From an uncultured Erythrobacter sp. (GTDB lineage: Bacteria; Pseudomonadota; Alphaproteobacteria; Sphingomonadales; Sphingomonadaceae), in the NCBI GenBank assembly GCA_947501005.1, contig CANMTU010000001.1:1574501-1638500 (forward strand): a stretch of DNA of 64,000 bases, given 5' to 3'. Position numbers and translations under genes: made by a program. The notes under the pieces are model-generated. The model was not told the DNA's origin. It saw only the letters and a program-made list of their open reading frames with translations, and made no database searches. Below, piece by piece: positions 1 through 10,912 of the stretch; within the stretch, counting starts at the first letter, position 1, and each line of letters opens with the position of its first letter.

Positions 1-149
1 CGGCGCGAAACGAACCGGTCGGGCAGGTGATAGGCGACGTCCTTCACCCGGTTCAGCCCCAACCGGCCGAGCGGCTTCTTCAGCTTGGGACCGACGCCGT
101 CGAGCGTTTCAGTCTCCGCGAACAGGGGGTTGAGCGCGTCGGGCCGCAT
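1..149 (-). CDS. recG: ATP-dependent DNA helicase RecG, N-terminal fragment
   Basis: The window cuts this gene: only the first 49 codons are present, read leftwards from an ATG at 149. The translation begins MRPDALNPLFAETETLDGVG and continues with GPKLKKPLGRLGL and a YHLPDRF segment. This is the start of the RecG wedge region, whose GVGPK helix-hairpin-helix-like motif is typical. RecG remodels stalled replication forks and branches Holliday junctions. The gene is divergent from sdhE and mfd, an arrangement common in sphingomonads. The helicase domains lie outside the window, so integrity cannot be judged. Confidence 0.85.
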   Translation of the reverse strand, partial: MRPDALNPLFAETETLDGVGPKLKKPLGRLGLNRVKDVAYHLPDRFVSR

Positions 150-158
150 CGCGCAAGC

Positions 159-185
159 CTATAGCCGCTTGAACCGGTTTGGCGA
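159..185 (-). promoter_or_regulatory. Putative recG promoter
   Basis: On the minus strand TCGCCA (180-185) is followed by 15 bases and then CTATAG (159-164), ten bases before the recG ATG. The -35 box and spacer start (TCGCCAAACCGG) resemble the nadK box (TTGCCAAACGGG). It is assigned by pattern only. Confidence 0.4.
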
Positions 186-203
186 GTACCCTACCTCGCA
201 CCC

Positions 204-482
204 ATGCCCGATCTCCTCACCTTCGACGGCCGCAAGCAACGCGCCCGCTTCCGCGCCTGGCACCGGGGCACGCGCGAGGCGGATTACATGATCGGCGGCT
301 TCTTCGACCGCTACCATGCGGATTGGACGGAAACCGAGCTCGTCTGGTTCGAGGCGTTGCTGGAAGAAGACGATGTCGACGTCATGGCCTGGGCGCTCAA
401 GACCCAGCCGACCCCGCCGCGCTTCGAGGGCGAGCTGATCGCCCGGATGCAGAAGCTCGATTACGTCGAGATCCCGCGCTGA
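204..482 (+). CDS. sdhE: FAD assembly factor SdhE (succinate dehydrogenase assembly factor 2)
   Basis: A 92-residue protein of the DUF339/Sdh5 family. It carries the family features: an RGTREAD segment, where the second Arg-Gly of the usual RRGMLELD motif is relaxed, then an acidic helix (ALLEEDDVDVMAW) and a C-terminal WALKTQP stretch. Family members help attach FAD covalently to SdhA and related flavoproteins in the cytoplasm. Length is normal. It lies between divergent recG and downstream mfd with 58 bases before mfd, so it could be co-transcribed with mfd, although mfd also has its own promoter-like site. Confidence 0.85.
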   Translation: MPDLLTFDGRKQRARFRAWHRGTREADYMIGGFFDRYHADWTETELVWFEALLEEDDVDVMAWALKTQPTPPRFEGELIARMQKLDYVEIPR

Positions 483-499
483 TTTTCGCGCCTCGGGTG

Positions 500-526
500 T
501 TGACGGGAACGGCGCACCTTCTATCG
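500..526 (+). promoter_or_regulatory. Putative mfd promoter
   Basis: TTGACG (500-505), 15 bases, CTATCG (521-526), then 14 bases to the mfd ATG. It resembles the alphaproteobacterial housekeeping pattern and matches five other sites in this window in spacing. Confidence 0.4.
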
Positions 527-540
527 CGCTGTCTTTCGCG

Positions 541-3500
541 ATGCCCGACTTCTCCCGTATCCTGAAAGCCGACCGCCCGCTCACGCTCGCGCAGGTTGCG
601 CGCGGCGCGCAGCCCCTCGTCATGGCCGATCTCGCGCGGGCCAGCACGGGCCGCGCCGTGTTCATCGCGCCCGACGATACGGCCATGCGCAGCATCGCCG
701 ATGCGGCCGTGTATTTCGCGCCCGAACTCGAAGTGCTGGAATTCCCGGCATGGGATTCGCTGCCCTACGACCGGGCCAGCCCCGCACTTTCGATCAGTGC
801 CCGGCGCCTGGCGACCCTGCACCGCCTGCAGAAGGGCCGCGCGGCGGCGCAACTTGTCGTCACTACCGCCAATGCCGTGACCCAGCGCGTGCTCAGCCCG
901 TTCCGCATTCGCGAGAGCGTGCGCGAGTTCAAGGTCGGGACCGAGATCGGGCGCGACAGTCTCGCCGCTTTGCTCCAGCGCCAGGGATACGGCCGCAGCG
1001 ATACGGTGATCGACAAAGGCGAATACGCCATTCGCGGCTCGATCGTGGACGTGTTCCCCTCGGGCATGGACGAGGCGCTGCGGCTCGATTTCTTCGGAGA
1101 CGAGCTGGAAAGCCTGCGCACCTTCGATCCCAATACACAGATCAGCACCGGCCGGCTCGACAATCACCTGCTGCTTCCGGCCAGCGAGGCGCTGCTGGAT
1201 GAGGACAGCATCAAGCGGTTCCGCACCCGCTACCGCGAGATGTTTGGCGCCAACGCCACGCAGGACCCGCTCTACGAAGCGGTGAGCGAGGGGCGCCGGC
1301 TCGCCGGCATGGAACACTGGCTGCCCCTGTTCGAGGACAAGCTCGTCACCCTGTTCGACCATCTCGGCAGCGGCGATGTCGTGGTGATGGACAATGCCGC
1401 CCTGCCCGCAATCGAGGAGCGGTTGAAGGACGTCGCGGATTATCACGACCAGCGCACGACCGGATCGGGGCAGGCCAAAGGCAGCTATCGCCCACTGCCG
1501 CCCGACGCGCTGTATCTGACCGAAAGCGAGATCGCGGCGGCGCAGACCGCGCAGCCGATCCACCGCGCGACCGCCTTCGACGAGCCGGAAAGCGACACGG
1601 TGGTGGATTTCGGCTTCCGCTCGGGCCGCGACTTCGCGCCGGAACGGGCGCGGGGCGACAATGTCTATCCCGTCCTGGCCGAGCATCTCAAGGCCATCGG
1701 CAAGGCCGGCAAGCGCCCCCTGCTCGCCGCCTATTCCAAGGGTAGTCGCTCGCGCATCGCCTCGATCCTCGACGAGGCAGGCATCCCCGTGCAGCTGGCC
1801 GACACCTGGCAGGAAGCGCTGGGCAAGGCAGCACCAAAGAAATCGGGTGGGGGCAAGCCCGCCGCCATGGTCCTGCCGCTCGAGGCGAGTTTCGCGAACG
1901 ACGAGATGGAGCTGCTGACCGAGCAGGACATTCTCGGCGACCGGCTCGTCCGCCGCAAGGCCAAGCGCAAGAGCGCGGATGCTTTCCTTGCCGAATTGCA
2001 GGCGCTCAGCGTCGGCGATCTCATCGTCCATGCCGAACACGGCATCGGCAAGTATCTCGGCCTCGAACCGATCAATGTCGGCAAGTCGAAGCACGATTGC
2101 GTCCAGCTCGAATACAAGGGCGGCGACAAGCTGTTCATCCCGGTCGAGAATATCGACGTCCTCAGCCGCTACGGCAGCAGCGAGGAAGCGGTGATGCTCG
2201 ACCGGCTCGGCGGCGAAGCCTGGCAGAAGCGCCGCGCCCGCCTGAAAGAGCGCATCCGCGAGATCGCCGGCGAGTTGATGCAGGTCGCCGCGCAGCGCGC
2301 GCTGAAGCAGGCGCCGGTCTACGAGGTGGAGGAAGGGCCGTACAACCAGTTCCTCGACCGCTTTCCCTGGCAGGAGACTGACGATCAGGAACGCGCCATC
2401 GAGGATGTGCTGGGCGATCTGGAAAGCGGCAAGCCGATGGACCGGCTGGTGTGCGGCGATGTCGGCTTCGGCAAGACCGAGGTCGCCCTTCGCGCCGCCT
2501 TCGTGGCGGCGATGAATGGGCGGCAGGTCGCCGTGGTTGCGCCCACCACCCTGCTTGCCCGCCAGCATTTCGAGAATTTCCGCCAGCGTTTTGCCGGCTT
2601 CCCGCTGAATATCGGGCGCTTGTCGCGCCTGGTATCCGCGAAAGAGATGAAGGACACGCGCGACGGGCTGGCAAAGGGCGATGTAGACATCGTCGTCGGC
2701 ACGCATGCGCTCCTGTCGAAGAACACGAAGTTCAAGGATCTGGGCCTTGTAATCGTTGACGAAGAGCAGCGCTTCGGCGTGACGCACAAGGAAAAGCTGA
2801 AGCAGCTTCGCGCCGATGTGCACATGCTCACACTCACCGCCACCCCGATCCCGCGCACCCTGCAAATGGCGATGTCGGGCCTGCGCGAACTCTCCACCAT
2901 CCAGACCCCGCCGGTCGACCGGCTGGCCGTGCGCACCTATGTGATGGAGTGGGACGACATGGTCATGCGTGAAGCGCTGCTGCGCGAACACCACCGCGGC
3001 GGGCAGAGCTTCATCGTCGTCCCGCGCATTTCCGACATGGAAGCCATCGAGGACTGGTTGCGCAAGAACGTGCCCGAGGTGAAGCACATCGCCGCGCACG
3101 GCCAGATGGGCGCGGGCGAGATCGAGGAACGGATGAGCGCGTTCTACGAAGGCAAGTATGACGTGCTGCTCGCCACCACCATCGTGGAAAGCGGGCTCGA
3201 CCTGCCGAGTGCGAACACCATCATCATCCACCGCGCCGACATCTTCGGCCTCGCCCAGCTTTACCAGCTGCGCGGCCGGGTCGGCCGGGCCAAGCTGCGC
3301 GCCTATGCCTACCTCACTTACGAGAAGGACACCTCGCTTTCGGAAGTGGCGGAAAAGCGGCTGAAAGTGCTCGGCGATCTCGACAGCCTCGGCGCCGGGT
3401 TCCAGCTCGCCAGTCACGATCTCGACATTCGCGGGGCGGGCAATCTGCTCGGCGACGAACAGTCGGGCCATATCCGCGAGGTCGGGTTCGAATTGTACCA

Positions 3501-4047
3501 GTCGATGCTGGAGGATGCGATACTTGCCGCCAAGGCGGGCGATATGGGGCTGGAGGCGAAGCCGGAGACGGTCAGCCCGCAGATCACCGTCGACGCGCCG
3601 ATCATGATCCCTGAAGACTATGTTCCTGATCTCGCCGTGCGCATGGCGCTCTATCGCCGCCTCAACGACGTGCAGGACAAGGCCGAGATCGAGGCGCTGG
3701 CGGCCGAGATGATCGACCGGTTCGGCGAACTGCCCGCCCCCACCGCCAACCTCGTGCGCCTGATCGAGATCAAGCGGCAGGCGATGGAGGCCAATATCGC
3801 CAAGATCGATGTCGGCGCGGCGGGGACGCTGGTCACGTTCCACAATGACGATTTCCCCGACGGCCCCGGCCTTATCGCCTATGTGGACCGGCTGAAGGAT
3901 ACCGCCAAGCTGCGGCCCGACATGAAACTGGTGATCAGCCGCGCCTGGAATTCGCCCGAGAGCCGCCTCAACGGCTTGTTCCAGCTCACCAAGGGCCTGT
4001 CCGCCATCGCCCGCAAAGCGCGAAAGGCCGACAAGAAAGCTGCCTAG
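541..4047 (+). CDS. mfd: Transcription-repair coupling factor Mfd
   Basis: An 1168-residue Mfd of normal length. The N-terminal third is the UvrB-like region that recruits UvrA. Around residues 490-500 the CarD-like RNA polymerase interaction domain shows HAEHGIGKYLGL. The RecG-like translocase follows, with Walker A GDVGFGKTEVALR near residue 640, a DEEQ box (VIVDEEQRFGV) near 739 and the QLRGRVGR motif VI. The C-terminus is the TRCF domain. Mfd removes RNA polymerase stalled at lesions and recruits nucleotide excision repair. The stop is two bases from the stop of the convergent EAL gene. A 1282-codon open frame on the opposite strand is a GC-driven shadow. Confidence 0.97.
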   Translation: MPDFSRILKADRPLTLAQVARGAQPLVMADLARASTGRAVFIAPDDTAMRSIADAAVYFAPELEVLEFPAWDSLPYDRASPALSISARRLATLHRLQKGRAAAQLVVTTANAVTQRVLSPFRIRESVREFKVGTEIGRDSLAALLQRQGYGRSDTVIDKGEYAIRGSIVDVFPSGMDEALRLDFFGDELESLRTFDPNTQISTGRLDNHLLLPASEALLDEDSIKRFRTRYREMFGANATQDPLYEAVSEGRRLAGMEHWLPLFEDKLVTLFDHLGSGDVVVMDNAALPAIEERLKDVADYHDQRTTGSGQAKGSYRPLPPDALYLTESEIAAAQTAQPIHRATAFDEPESDTVVDFGFRSGRDFAPERARGDNVYPVLAEHLKAIGKAGKRPLLAAYSKGSRSRIASILDEAGIPVQLADTWQEALGKAAPKKSGGGKPAAMVLPLEASFANDEMELLTEQDILGDRLVRRKAKRKSADAFLAELQALSVGDLIVHAEHGIGKYLGLEPINVGKSKHDCVQLEYKGGDKLFIPVENIDVLSRYGSSEEAVMLDRLGGEAWQKRRARLKERIREIAGELMQVAAQRALKQAPVYEVEEGPYNQFLDRFPWQETDDQERAIEDVLGDLESGKPMDRLVCGDVGFGKTEVALRAAFVAAMNGRQVAVVAPTTLLARQHFENFRQRFAGFPLNIGRLSRLVSAKEMKDTRDGLAKGDVDIVVGTHALLSKNTKFKDLGLVIVDEEQRFGVTHKEKLKQLRADVHMLTLTATPIPRTLQMAMSGLRELSTIQTPPVDRLAVRTYVMEWDDMVMREALLREHHRGGQSFIVVPRISDMEAIEDWLRKNVPEVKHIAAHGQMGAGEIEERMSAFYEGKYDVLLATTIVESGLDLPSANTIIIHRADIFGLAQLYQLRGRVGRAKLRAYAYLTYEKDTSLSEVAEKRLKVLGDLDSLGAGFQLASHDLDIRGAGNLLGDEQSGHIREVGFELYQSMLEDAILAAKAGDMGLEAKPETVSPQITVDAPIMIPEDYVPDLAVRMALYRRLNDVQDKAEIEALAAEMIDRFGELPAPTANLVRLIEIKRQAMEANIAKIDVGAAGTLVTFHNDDFPDGPGLIAYVDRLKDTAKLRPDMKLVISRAWNSPESRLNGLFQLTKGLSAIARKARKADKKAA

Positions 4048-4048
4048 A

Positions 4049-5368
4049 TCAGCGCCGCGCCAGCGCGAGGAAGCCAGCCGGGGAGAGCGGTTCCGATCCA
4101 AGGAACCCCTGGAAATAGTCGCACCCCTCGCGCTTGCAGAAATCGCGCTGGCTGGTGGTTTCGATCCCCTCCACCATGACGCCGAGATCGAGCGCCGATG
4201 CCATGGCCACGATCGCCCGGAACACGGCGCGGTCCCGCGCATCATCGCACACCCCGTCGATCATCGCGCGGTCGAGCTTCAGGTAATCTATCGGAAGCAT
4301 CTTCAAATATCTGAAATTGCAGAAGCCAGCCCCAAAATCGTCAAGCGCGATACGAATGCCGAGCAATTGCAGCCGGTCGAGCACCAGACACACCCGCTCC
4401 AGATCGGCGAGCAGCACCTGTTCGGTAATCTCGAATGTCAGCCGGTCGAGCGGGAAGGCGATCCGCTCCGCCAGGCGCGCGAATTCGGATGCGAACGTGT
4501 CGGCCGCGAGATCGGAGGGCGTGATATTGACCGACAGGCGCAGATCGTTCGGCCAGTGCGCTGCAAGCTCCATCGCCCGGGTTGCGACATGGCGCGAAAG
4601 ATGCGCCGTATGATCCGCCTGCTCGGCAATTCCGAATAGGGTTTCCGCCCCGATCCGGCCCACCTGCGGATGCTGCCAGCGGGCCAGCGCCTCGGCCCCG
4701 ATCAGCCTGCCGCCCTGCAAGGCGTATTGCGGCTGGAACAGCACCTCGATCTCGTTGCGGTCGATCGCGGCGAGAAGATCGCCTTCCAGCTGCCGGTACG
4801 AGCGCGACCCGGCCTTTCCGCCGGGCGCCGCCCACGCGATCCGCCGCCCGCCCGCGCCTTTCAGCCCGGCGGAGGTTTCCGCCAGCCGGTCGAGAATACG
4901 GTCCGCATCGTCTCCCTCGTTCACTCGCATCAGGCCGATCCTCGGCCACATGCGCAGGCTGGCGACGCCTTCGGGATGGGCGATCGGAGTGGCGATCGCA
5001 TCGGCCAGCGCCTCGGCCAGCCATTGCCACCTCTCGCGGCTGAGTTCCTCGCGCGCGACGAGGAGGAAATTGCCGCCATTGAGCCGCGCGGCAAGCCAGG
5101 CGCTCGTCTCCAGTTCGTCGGCTGCGAAGGTGCGGATGCGGCGCGCGACTTCGATCAGGGCCTTGTCGCCTGCCTTTTCTCCGAAAGCGACATTGACCGT
5201 ATCGATCCGGCCCAGCGTCACCAGCATGGCGTGCATGGGGCACGGCCCCGCCCCGCGCGGCCAGTCCGCCTGCCAGCGCCCGATCGCCATGCGCGCGGCG
5301 TGCATATCTGCCAGCCCGGTCAACGCATCGCGCGTATCGTCCATCACTTCGTCCACCAGCGACCCCAT
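4049..5368 (-). CDS. EAL-domain protein with degenerate GGDEF domain (probable c-di-GMP phosphodiesterase)
   Basis: A 439-residue soluble protein with no membrane segment. Residues about 40-190 look like a GGDEF fold, but the signature is LNGGNFLL, so the catalytic acidic residues are gone and cyclase activity is unlikely. Residues about 205-435 are an EAL domain with the key positions present: EAL in GAEALARW, the Asn of SVNITP, the Glu of FEITE, DDFGAGF, the Lys of YLKLDR, VEGIET and the Gln of YFQGF. It probably hydrolyses c-di-GMP to pGpG, with the GGDEF part as a regulatory (for example GTP-sensing) module. It is convergent with mfd and divergent from nadK, with no paired receptor next to it. 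Confidence 0.85.
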   Translation of the reverse strand: MGSLVDEVMDDTRDALTGLADMHAARMAIGRWQADWPRGAGPCPMHAMLVTLGRIDTVNVAFGEKAGDKALIEVARRIRTFAADELETSAWLAARLNGGNFLLVAREELSRERWQWLAEALADAIATPIAHPEGVASLRMWPRIGLMRVNEGDDADRILDRLAETSAGLKGAGGRRIAWAAPGGKAGSRSYRQLEGDLLAAIDRNEIEVLFQPQYALQGGRLIGAEALARWQHPQVGRIGAETLFGIAEQADHTAHLSRHVATRAMELAAHWPNDLRLSVNITPSDLAADTFASEFARLAERIAFPLDRLTFEITEQVLLADLERVCLVLDRLQLLGIRIALDDFGAGFCNFRYLKMLPIDYLKLDRAMIDGVCDDARDRAVFRAIVAMASALDLGVMVEGIETTSQRDFCKREGCDYFQGFLGSEPLSPAGFLALARR

Positions 5369-5419
5369 CGCGCCGCCTTATCGCGAGCGGGCAGCGGGAA
5401 TGCCAGCGAATTGGCGCTG

Positions 5420-5446
5420 TTGCCAAACGGGACGCCCGGCCATAGG
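5420..5446 (+). promoter_or_regulatory. Putative nadK promoter
   Basis: TTGCCA (5420-5425), 15 bases, CATAGG (5441-5446), about 49 bases before the nadK ATG. The box plus its first spacer bases, TTGCCAAACG, recur before tRNA-Asn. Confidence 0.4.
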
Positions 5447-5494
5447 CACGGCGCGTCGCGGGCGATGCGGCGCATCTAGCAAGGGGGGTTGGCG

Positions 5495-6277
5495 ATGAGC
5501 GACGAACCGCGTCTGGCATTGCTGGTATCGGACGGCGACCGGGCGCAGGATGCGGCCGACGAGGTGATCCGCGAGCTTGCCGACTGGGTGCCGCTGGAAG
5601 AGGCCGACATCGCCGTGATTCTGGGGGGCGACGGCTTCATGCTGCAAAGCCTCCACGCGATGCTCGATGCGGGCCGGACCATCCCGGCCTACGGCGTCAA
5701 CCTGGGCACGGTCGGCTTTCTGATGAACCGCAACCGCCAGCCGGAAAAGCTGCTGCAGCGGATCGGCAAGGCCAAGCGGCTCGACATCCTGCCCATCGCG
5801 ATGCAGGCCACCACGCAGGACGGCGAGGTGTACCGCTTCCATGCCATCAACGAAGTCTCGCTGCTGCGCGAGACGCGCCAGACCGCTAAGATCGAGGTGC
5901 AGGTGGACGGCAAGACGCGCATCAAGGAACTGGTGTGCGACGGGGTGCTGGTGGCGACGCCCGCCGGCTCCACCGCCTACAACCTGTCCGCCGACGGGCC
6001 GATCCTGCCGCTCGATTCGCAGCTGCTCGCCCTGACGCCCATTTCCGCCTTCCGGCCGCGACGCTGGAAAGGCGCGATCCTGCCCGATCGCTCGTGCATC
6101 ACCTTCAAGGTCAACGAACCCGGCAAGCGTCCGGTCTCCGCCGTCGCCGACCAGCGGGAATTGCGCGACGTTGCCGAAGTCCAGCTGGATATCGCGCGCG
6201 ACCATCCGCTCACCCTGCTGTTCGATCCAGGCCATTCGCTCGACGAGCGGATCGTCTCGGAACAGTTCGTATTCTGA
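5495..6277 (+). CDS. nadK: NAD kinase
   Basis: A 260-residue ATP-NAD kinase making NADP from NAD in the cytoplasm. It shows the invariant GGDG (ILGGDGFMLQ), the NLGTVGFL segment, the NE pair (HAINEVSLL) and the glycine/serine-rich TPAGSTAYNLSADGPI motif. I chose the ATG at 5495 because a purine-rich Shine-Dalgarno stretch AAGGGGGG (5481-5488) sits six bases upstream. A TTG six bases earlier in the same frame is too close to that site. A possible promoter lies at 5420-5446. The gene is followed by the tRNA-Asn promoter and tRNA. Confidence 0.95.
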   Translation: MSDEPRLALLVSDGDRAQDAADEVIRELADWVPLEEADIAVILGGDGFMLQSLHAMLDAGRTIPAYGVNLGTVGFLMNRNRQPEKLLQRIGKAKRLDILPIAMQATTQDGEVYRFHAINEVSLLRETRQTAKIEVQVDGKTRIKELVCDGVLVATPAGSTAYNLSADGPILPLDSQLLALTPISAFRPRRWKGAILPDRSCITFKVNEPGKRPVSAVADQRELRDVAEVQLDIARDHPLTLLFDPGHSLDERIVSEQFVF

Positions 6278-6301
6278 AGGCGGTTTTTTGCGATTGCCCG
6301 C

Positions 6302-6330
6302 TTGCCAAACGCAAGTCCCGCCCATATAGG
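6302..6330 (+). promoter_or_regulatory. Putative tRNA-Asn promoter
   Basis: TTGCCA (6302-6307) is followed by CATATAGG (6323-6330). The spacing is 15 to CATATA or 17 to TATAGG, and the site ends 23 bases before the mature tRNA 5' end. It is the best promoter candidate in the window because a stable RNA follows directly. Confidence 0.5.
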
Positions 6331-6353
6331 CGCACCCCTGCCGTACCGGCTGC

Positions 6354-6428
6354 TCCCCGATAGCTCAGCGGTAGAGTAGGTGACTGTTAATCACTTGGTC
6401 GTTGGTTCGAATCCAACTCGGGGAGCCA
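6354..6428 (+). tRNA. tRNA-Asn (anticodon GTT)
   Basis: A 75-base cloverleaf with encoded CCA. The acceptor stem TCCCCGA (6354-6360) pairs with TCGGGGA (6418-6424), followed by discriminator G and CCA (6426-6428). The anticodon stem GGTGA/TCACT encloses the loop CTGTTAA with anticodon GTT at 6386-6388. The T arm carries GGTTCGAATCC. It is the only Asn tRNA in the window. Confidence 0.96.
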
Positions 6429-6591
6429 CTCAATCCGCATCCATGGATCGGATGACCGGTCGCCGCGATATGCGGTTTCTCCTGGGATATATTTTCGATG
6501 GTCCTCCGGGTTTCGGGGCGGTTGTGGATGGCAATCGTCTTCGCTAAATGGGGCCGCGCCCTGCAAGGTGCATCGGATCGAGAGATGGGTC

Positions 6592-6783
6592 ATGTCGGAT
6601 AATAGCGAAAAGATGCTGCGTCATGAGCTGGCGAATACCCAGCAGGAAAACGCCGTTCTCAAGGGATTGGTGAAACGCGCGGCCGAGCAACTCGACGAGA
6701 TCGTCGAGCAGGAATGCTCGCAGGAAGCCTCGGCGAAAGCGAAGAAGACCGCCGGCCGGTTGCATCAGGCGGCAAATTTCTGA
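6592..6783 (+). CDS. Small hypothetical coiled-coil protein
   Basis: A 63-residue protein of unknown function, charged and predicted helical throughout (segments HELANTQQENAVLKGLV and EQLDEIVEQE read as a coiled coil). It has no cysteine pair, signal peptide or membrane segment. I placed the start at the ATG at 6592 (MSDNSEKML); an in-frame ATG eight codons upstream is possible. The opposite strand has an open frame of similar size, but the plus-strand protein has the more natural composition. It stands alone between tRNA-Asn and the convergent exporter gene. Confidence 0.55.
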   Translation: MSDNSEKMLRHELANTQQENAVLKGLVKRAAEQLDEIVEQECSQEASAKAKKTAGRLHQAANF

Positions 6784-6837
6784 ACTATCCGCCGAGCCTG
6801 TGACGGCACGCGCGGTTCACGCCACCGACGCGCGACC

Positions 6838-7581
6838 TCAAAGTCCAAGCAGCAATCGCCCGCCGACCCATAGCGTCAGCGCGGCCGTGCCCCAGCGAAT
6901 CCAGGTCTGCGGCAGATGGCGCAGCGCCAGCCAACTGCCGATCTGCCCGCCGATCGCAACCGCCACGATCAACGGCAACCCCAGATCGACCGCGGCGGCA
7001 AAGCGGCCTCCCCCGCCCTTGAGGATCTGCCCGGTCAACCCGAACAGCGAGTTCACCAGGATGAACAATGCCGCCGTCGCCGCGATGCCCCGCGCCGAGT
7101 TCCAGCGCACCAGATGCAGCAGGGGCGCGAGAAATATGCCGCCGCCGATGCCGACCAGCCCGGCTAGATAACCGAGCGGCGCGGCAATCAGCGGCGCAAA
7201 CCGGGCCGCGCCGCTCGGTCGTTCGGGCGCGGCGCTGCCTCGCAAGGGCAACAGCATCGTGCCGCCCGTCAGCACGAGACTGGCGCCCAGAATGGTGAGG
7301 AAGGTGCCCTCGCCGATCGGCGTCAGTCCGCCCAGAAAGGCCGCCGGCGCCGCGATACCCGTCAGCAGGAGAGCGCCGCGCCACGGCGTCACACCCGCAC
7401 GGGCGAAGCGGATCGTGCTGCCGGCAACGACCACGATGTTGCACGACAGCGCGATCAAGGGGAGGACGCGATAATCCACCCCCGCCAGCGCCAGCAGCGC
7501 ATTATAGGTCGAGCCCCCGCCGAACCCGACGCTCGCATAAAGCAGCGCGGTGACGAAGAAACCGCCGATCAGCCACGCCAT
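6838..7581 (-). CDS. TauE/SafE family sulfite/anion exporter-like membrane protein
   Basis: A 247-residue integral membrane protein with about eight hydrophobic helices. The family's duplicated glycine motif appears twice, as ASVGFGGGSTYNALL near the N-terminus and GLVGIGGGIFLAPLL in the middle. Family members export sulfite, sulfoacetate or related anions across the inner membrane. The true substrate cannot be read from sequence, and no sulfur genes adjoin it. The stop lies 54 bases from the convergent small coiled-coil gene, and the start lies 32 bases downstream of secA, so it may be transcribed with secA. Confidence 0.85.
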   Translation of the reverse strand: MAWLIGGFFVTALLYASVGFGGGSTYNALLALAGVDYRVLPLIALSCNIVVVAGSTIRFARAGVTPWRGALLLTGIAAPAAFLGGLTPIGEGTFLTILGASLVLTGGTMLLPLRGSAAPERPSGAARFAPLIAAPLGYLAGLVGIGGGIFLAPLLHLVRWNSARGIAATAALFILVNSLFGLTGQILKGGGGRFAAAVDLGLPLIVAVAIGGQIGSWLALRHLPQTWIRWGTAALTLWVGGRLLLGL

Positions 7582-7613
7582 TCAGTGCCTTCCGCGATTC
7601 GCGCGCCGCCCCC

Positions 7614-10370
<2,757 letters not shown>

Positions 10371-10444
10371 GGTGATCTGACCTTGCCGGACAGCGCGCGA
10401 AACCGCGACTTGCCCCGAGAGAATGAGAGAGTGAAACGGCGGAA

Positions 10445-10464
10445 CCCCCGGAAGAAACCGGGGG
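10445..10464 (-). terminator. Possible terminator/hairpin upstream of secA
   Basis: CCCCCGG (10445-10451) and CCGGGGG (10458-10464) form a 7-bp GC stem around a 6-base loop, 17 bases past the stop of the small secreted protein. There is no T-run, so it may be an attenuator or weak terminator. Confidence 0.4.
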
Positions 10465-10481
10465 GCTGCACGGATCGCGCG

Positions 10482-10748
10482 CTATTCGAGCGCGCGATCG
10501 GGGCCGAACTGGACCGTCGGCAGATAGATAACGACCGGTTGCGAGGCGCACGGCGTGACCGGCTGCCCCCCGCTCCGCTGCGCCCGCTGGCGCCGCGCAC
10601 AGGCCGTGCCTGACATCTTGGTCGGCTGTTCGCCCTCTGCCGGACGCTGGACCTCGACATTCGCCGCATTGCCCACCGCCGCCTGTGCCGGCGCGTAGAA
10701 CGCGGCGAAACCGGTGATCAGGGCAAGAAAGGCGAGAAGCTGTCGCAT
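10482..10748 (-). CDS. Small secreted hypothetical protein
   Basis: An 88-residue protein of unknown function. It has a clear Sec signal peptide (MRQLLAFLALITGFAAF, predicted cleavage after AQA at about residue 23). The mature part is short and polar, with two cysteines (TAC and TPC) that could form a disulfide. I chose the ATG at 10748 because it begins the signal peptide; the frame stays open a further 52 codons upstream, but those residues do not look like protein. It precedes secA on the same strand, separated by a hairpin. Confidence 0.65.
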   Translation of the reverse strand: MRQLLAFLALITGFAAFYAPAQAAVGNAANVEVQRPAEGEQPTKMSGTACARRQRAQRSGGQPVTPCASQPVVIYLPTVQFGPDRALE

Positions 10749-10912
10749 GGGTTCGTTCACGTAGCGCGGTTCGTCGGAAAATTCCAGCGCACAATAGCGC
10801 GAGAACCTTTCGGCAAGATTTAGACGCCGTATTCTTGTCCGGAGGACAACATAGTCTTCTCTCGACCCAAGCATCTTGCAACTTGCGGCACCTTCGGCGC
10901 ACATGCCGCGAT

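Noticed and set aside
397..4245. A 1282-codon open frame on the minus strand across mfd
   Set aside because: It mirrors mfd codon by codon, starts and ends inside other genes and has composition typical of GC-rich antisense frames. Mfd matches its family throughout.
6438..6449. Short palindrome ATCCATGGAT after tRNA-Asn
   Set aside because: Ten bases with no T-run or partner site; not distinguishable from chance.
6544..6765. A minus-strand open frame opposite the small coiled-coil gene
   Set aside because: Similar length, but the composition is less protein-like and it has no good ribosome site; the plus-strand reading is preferred, with modest confidence.
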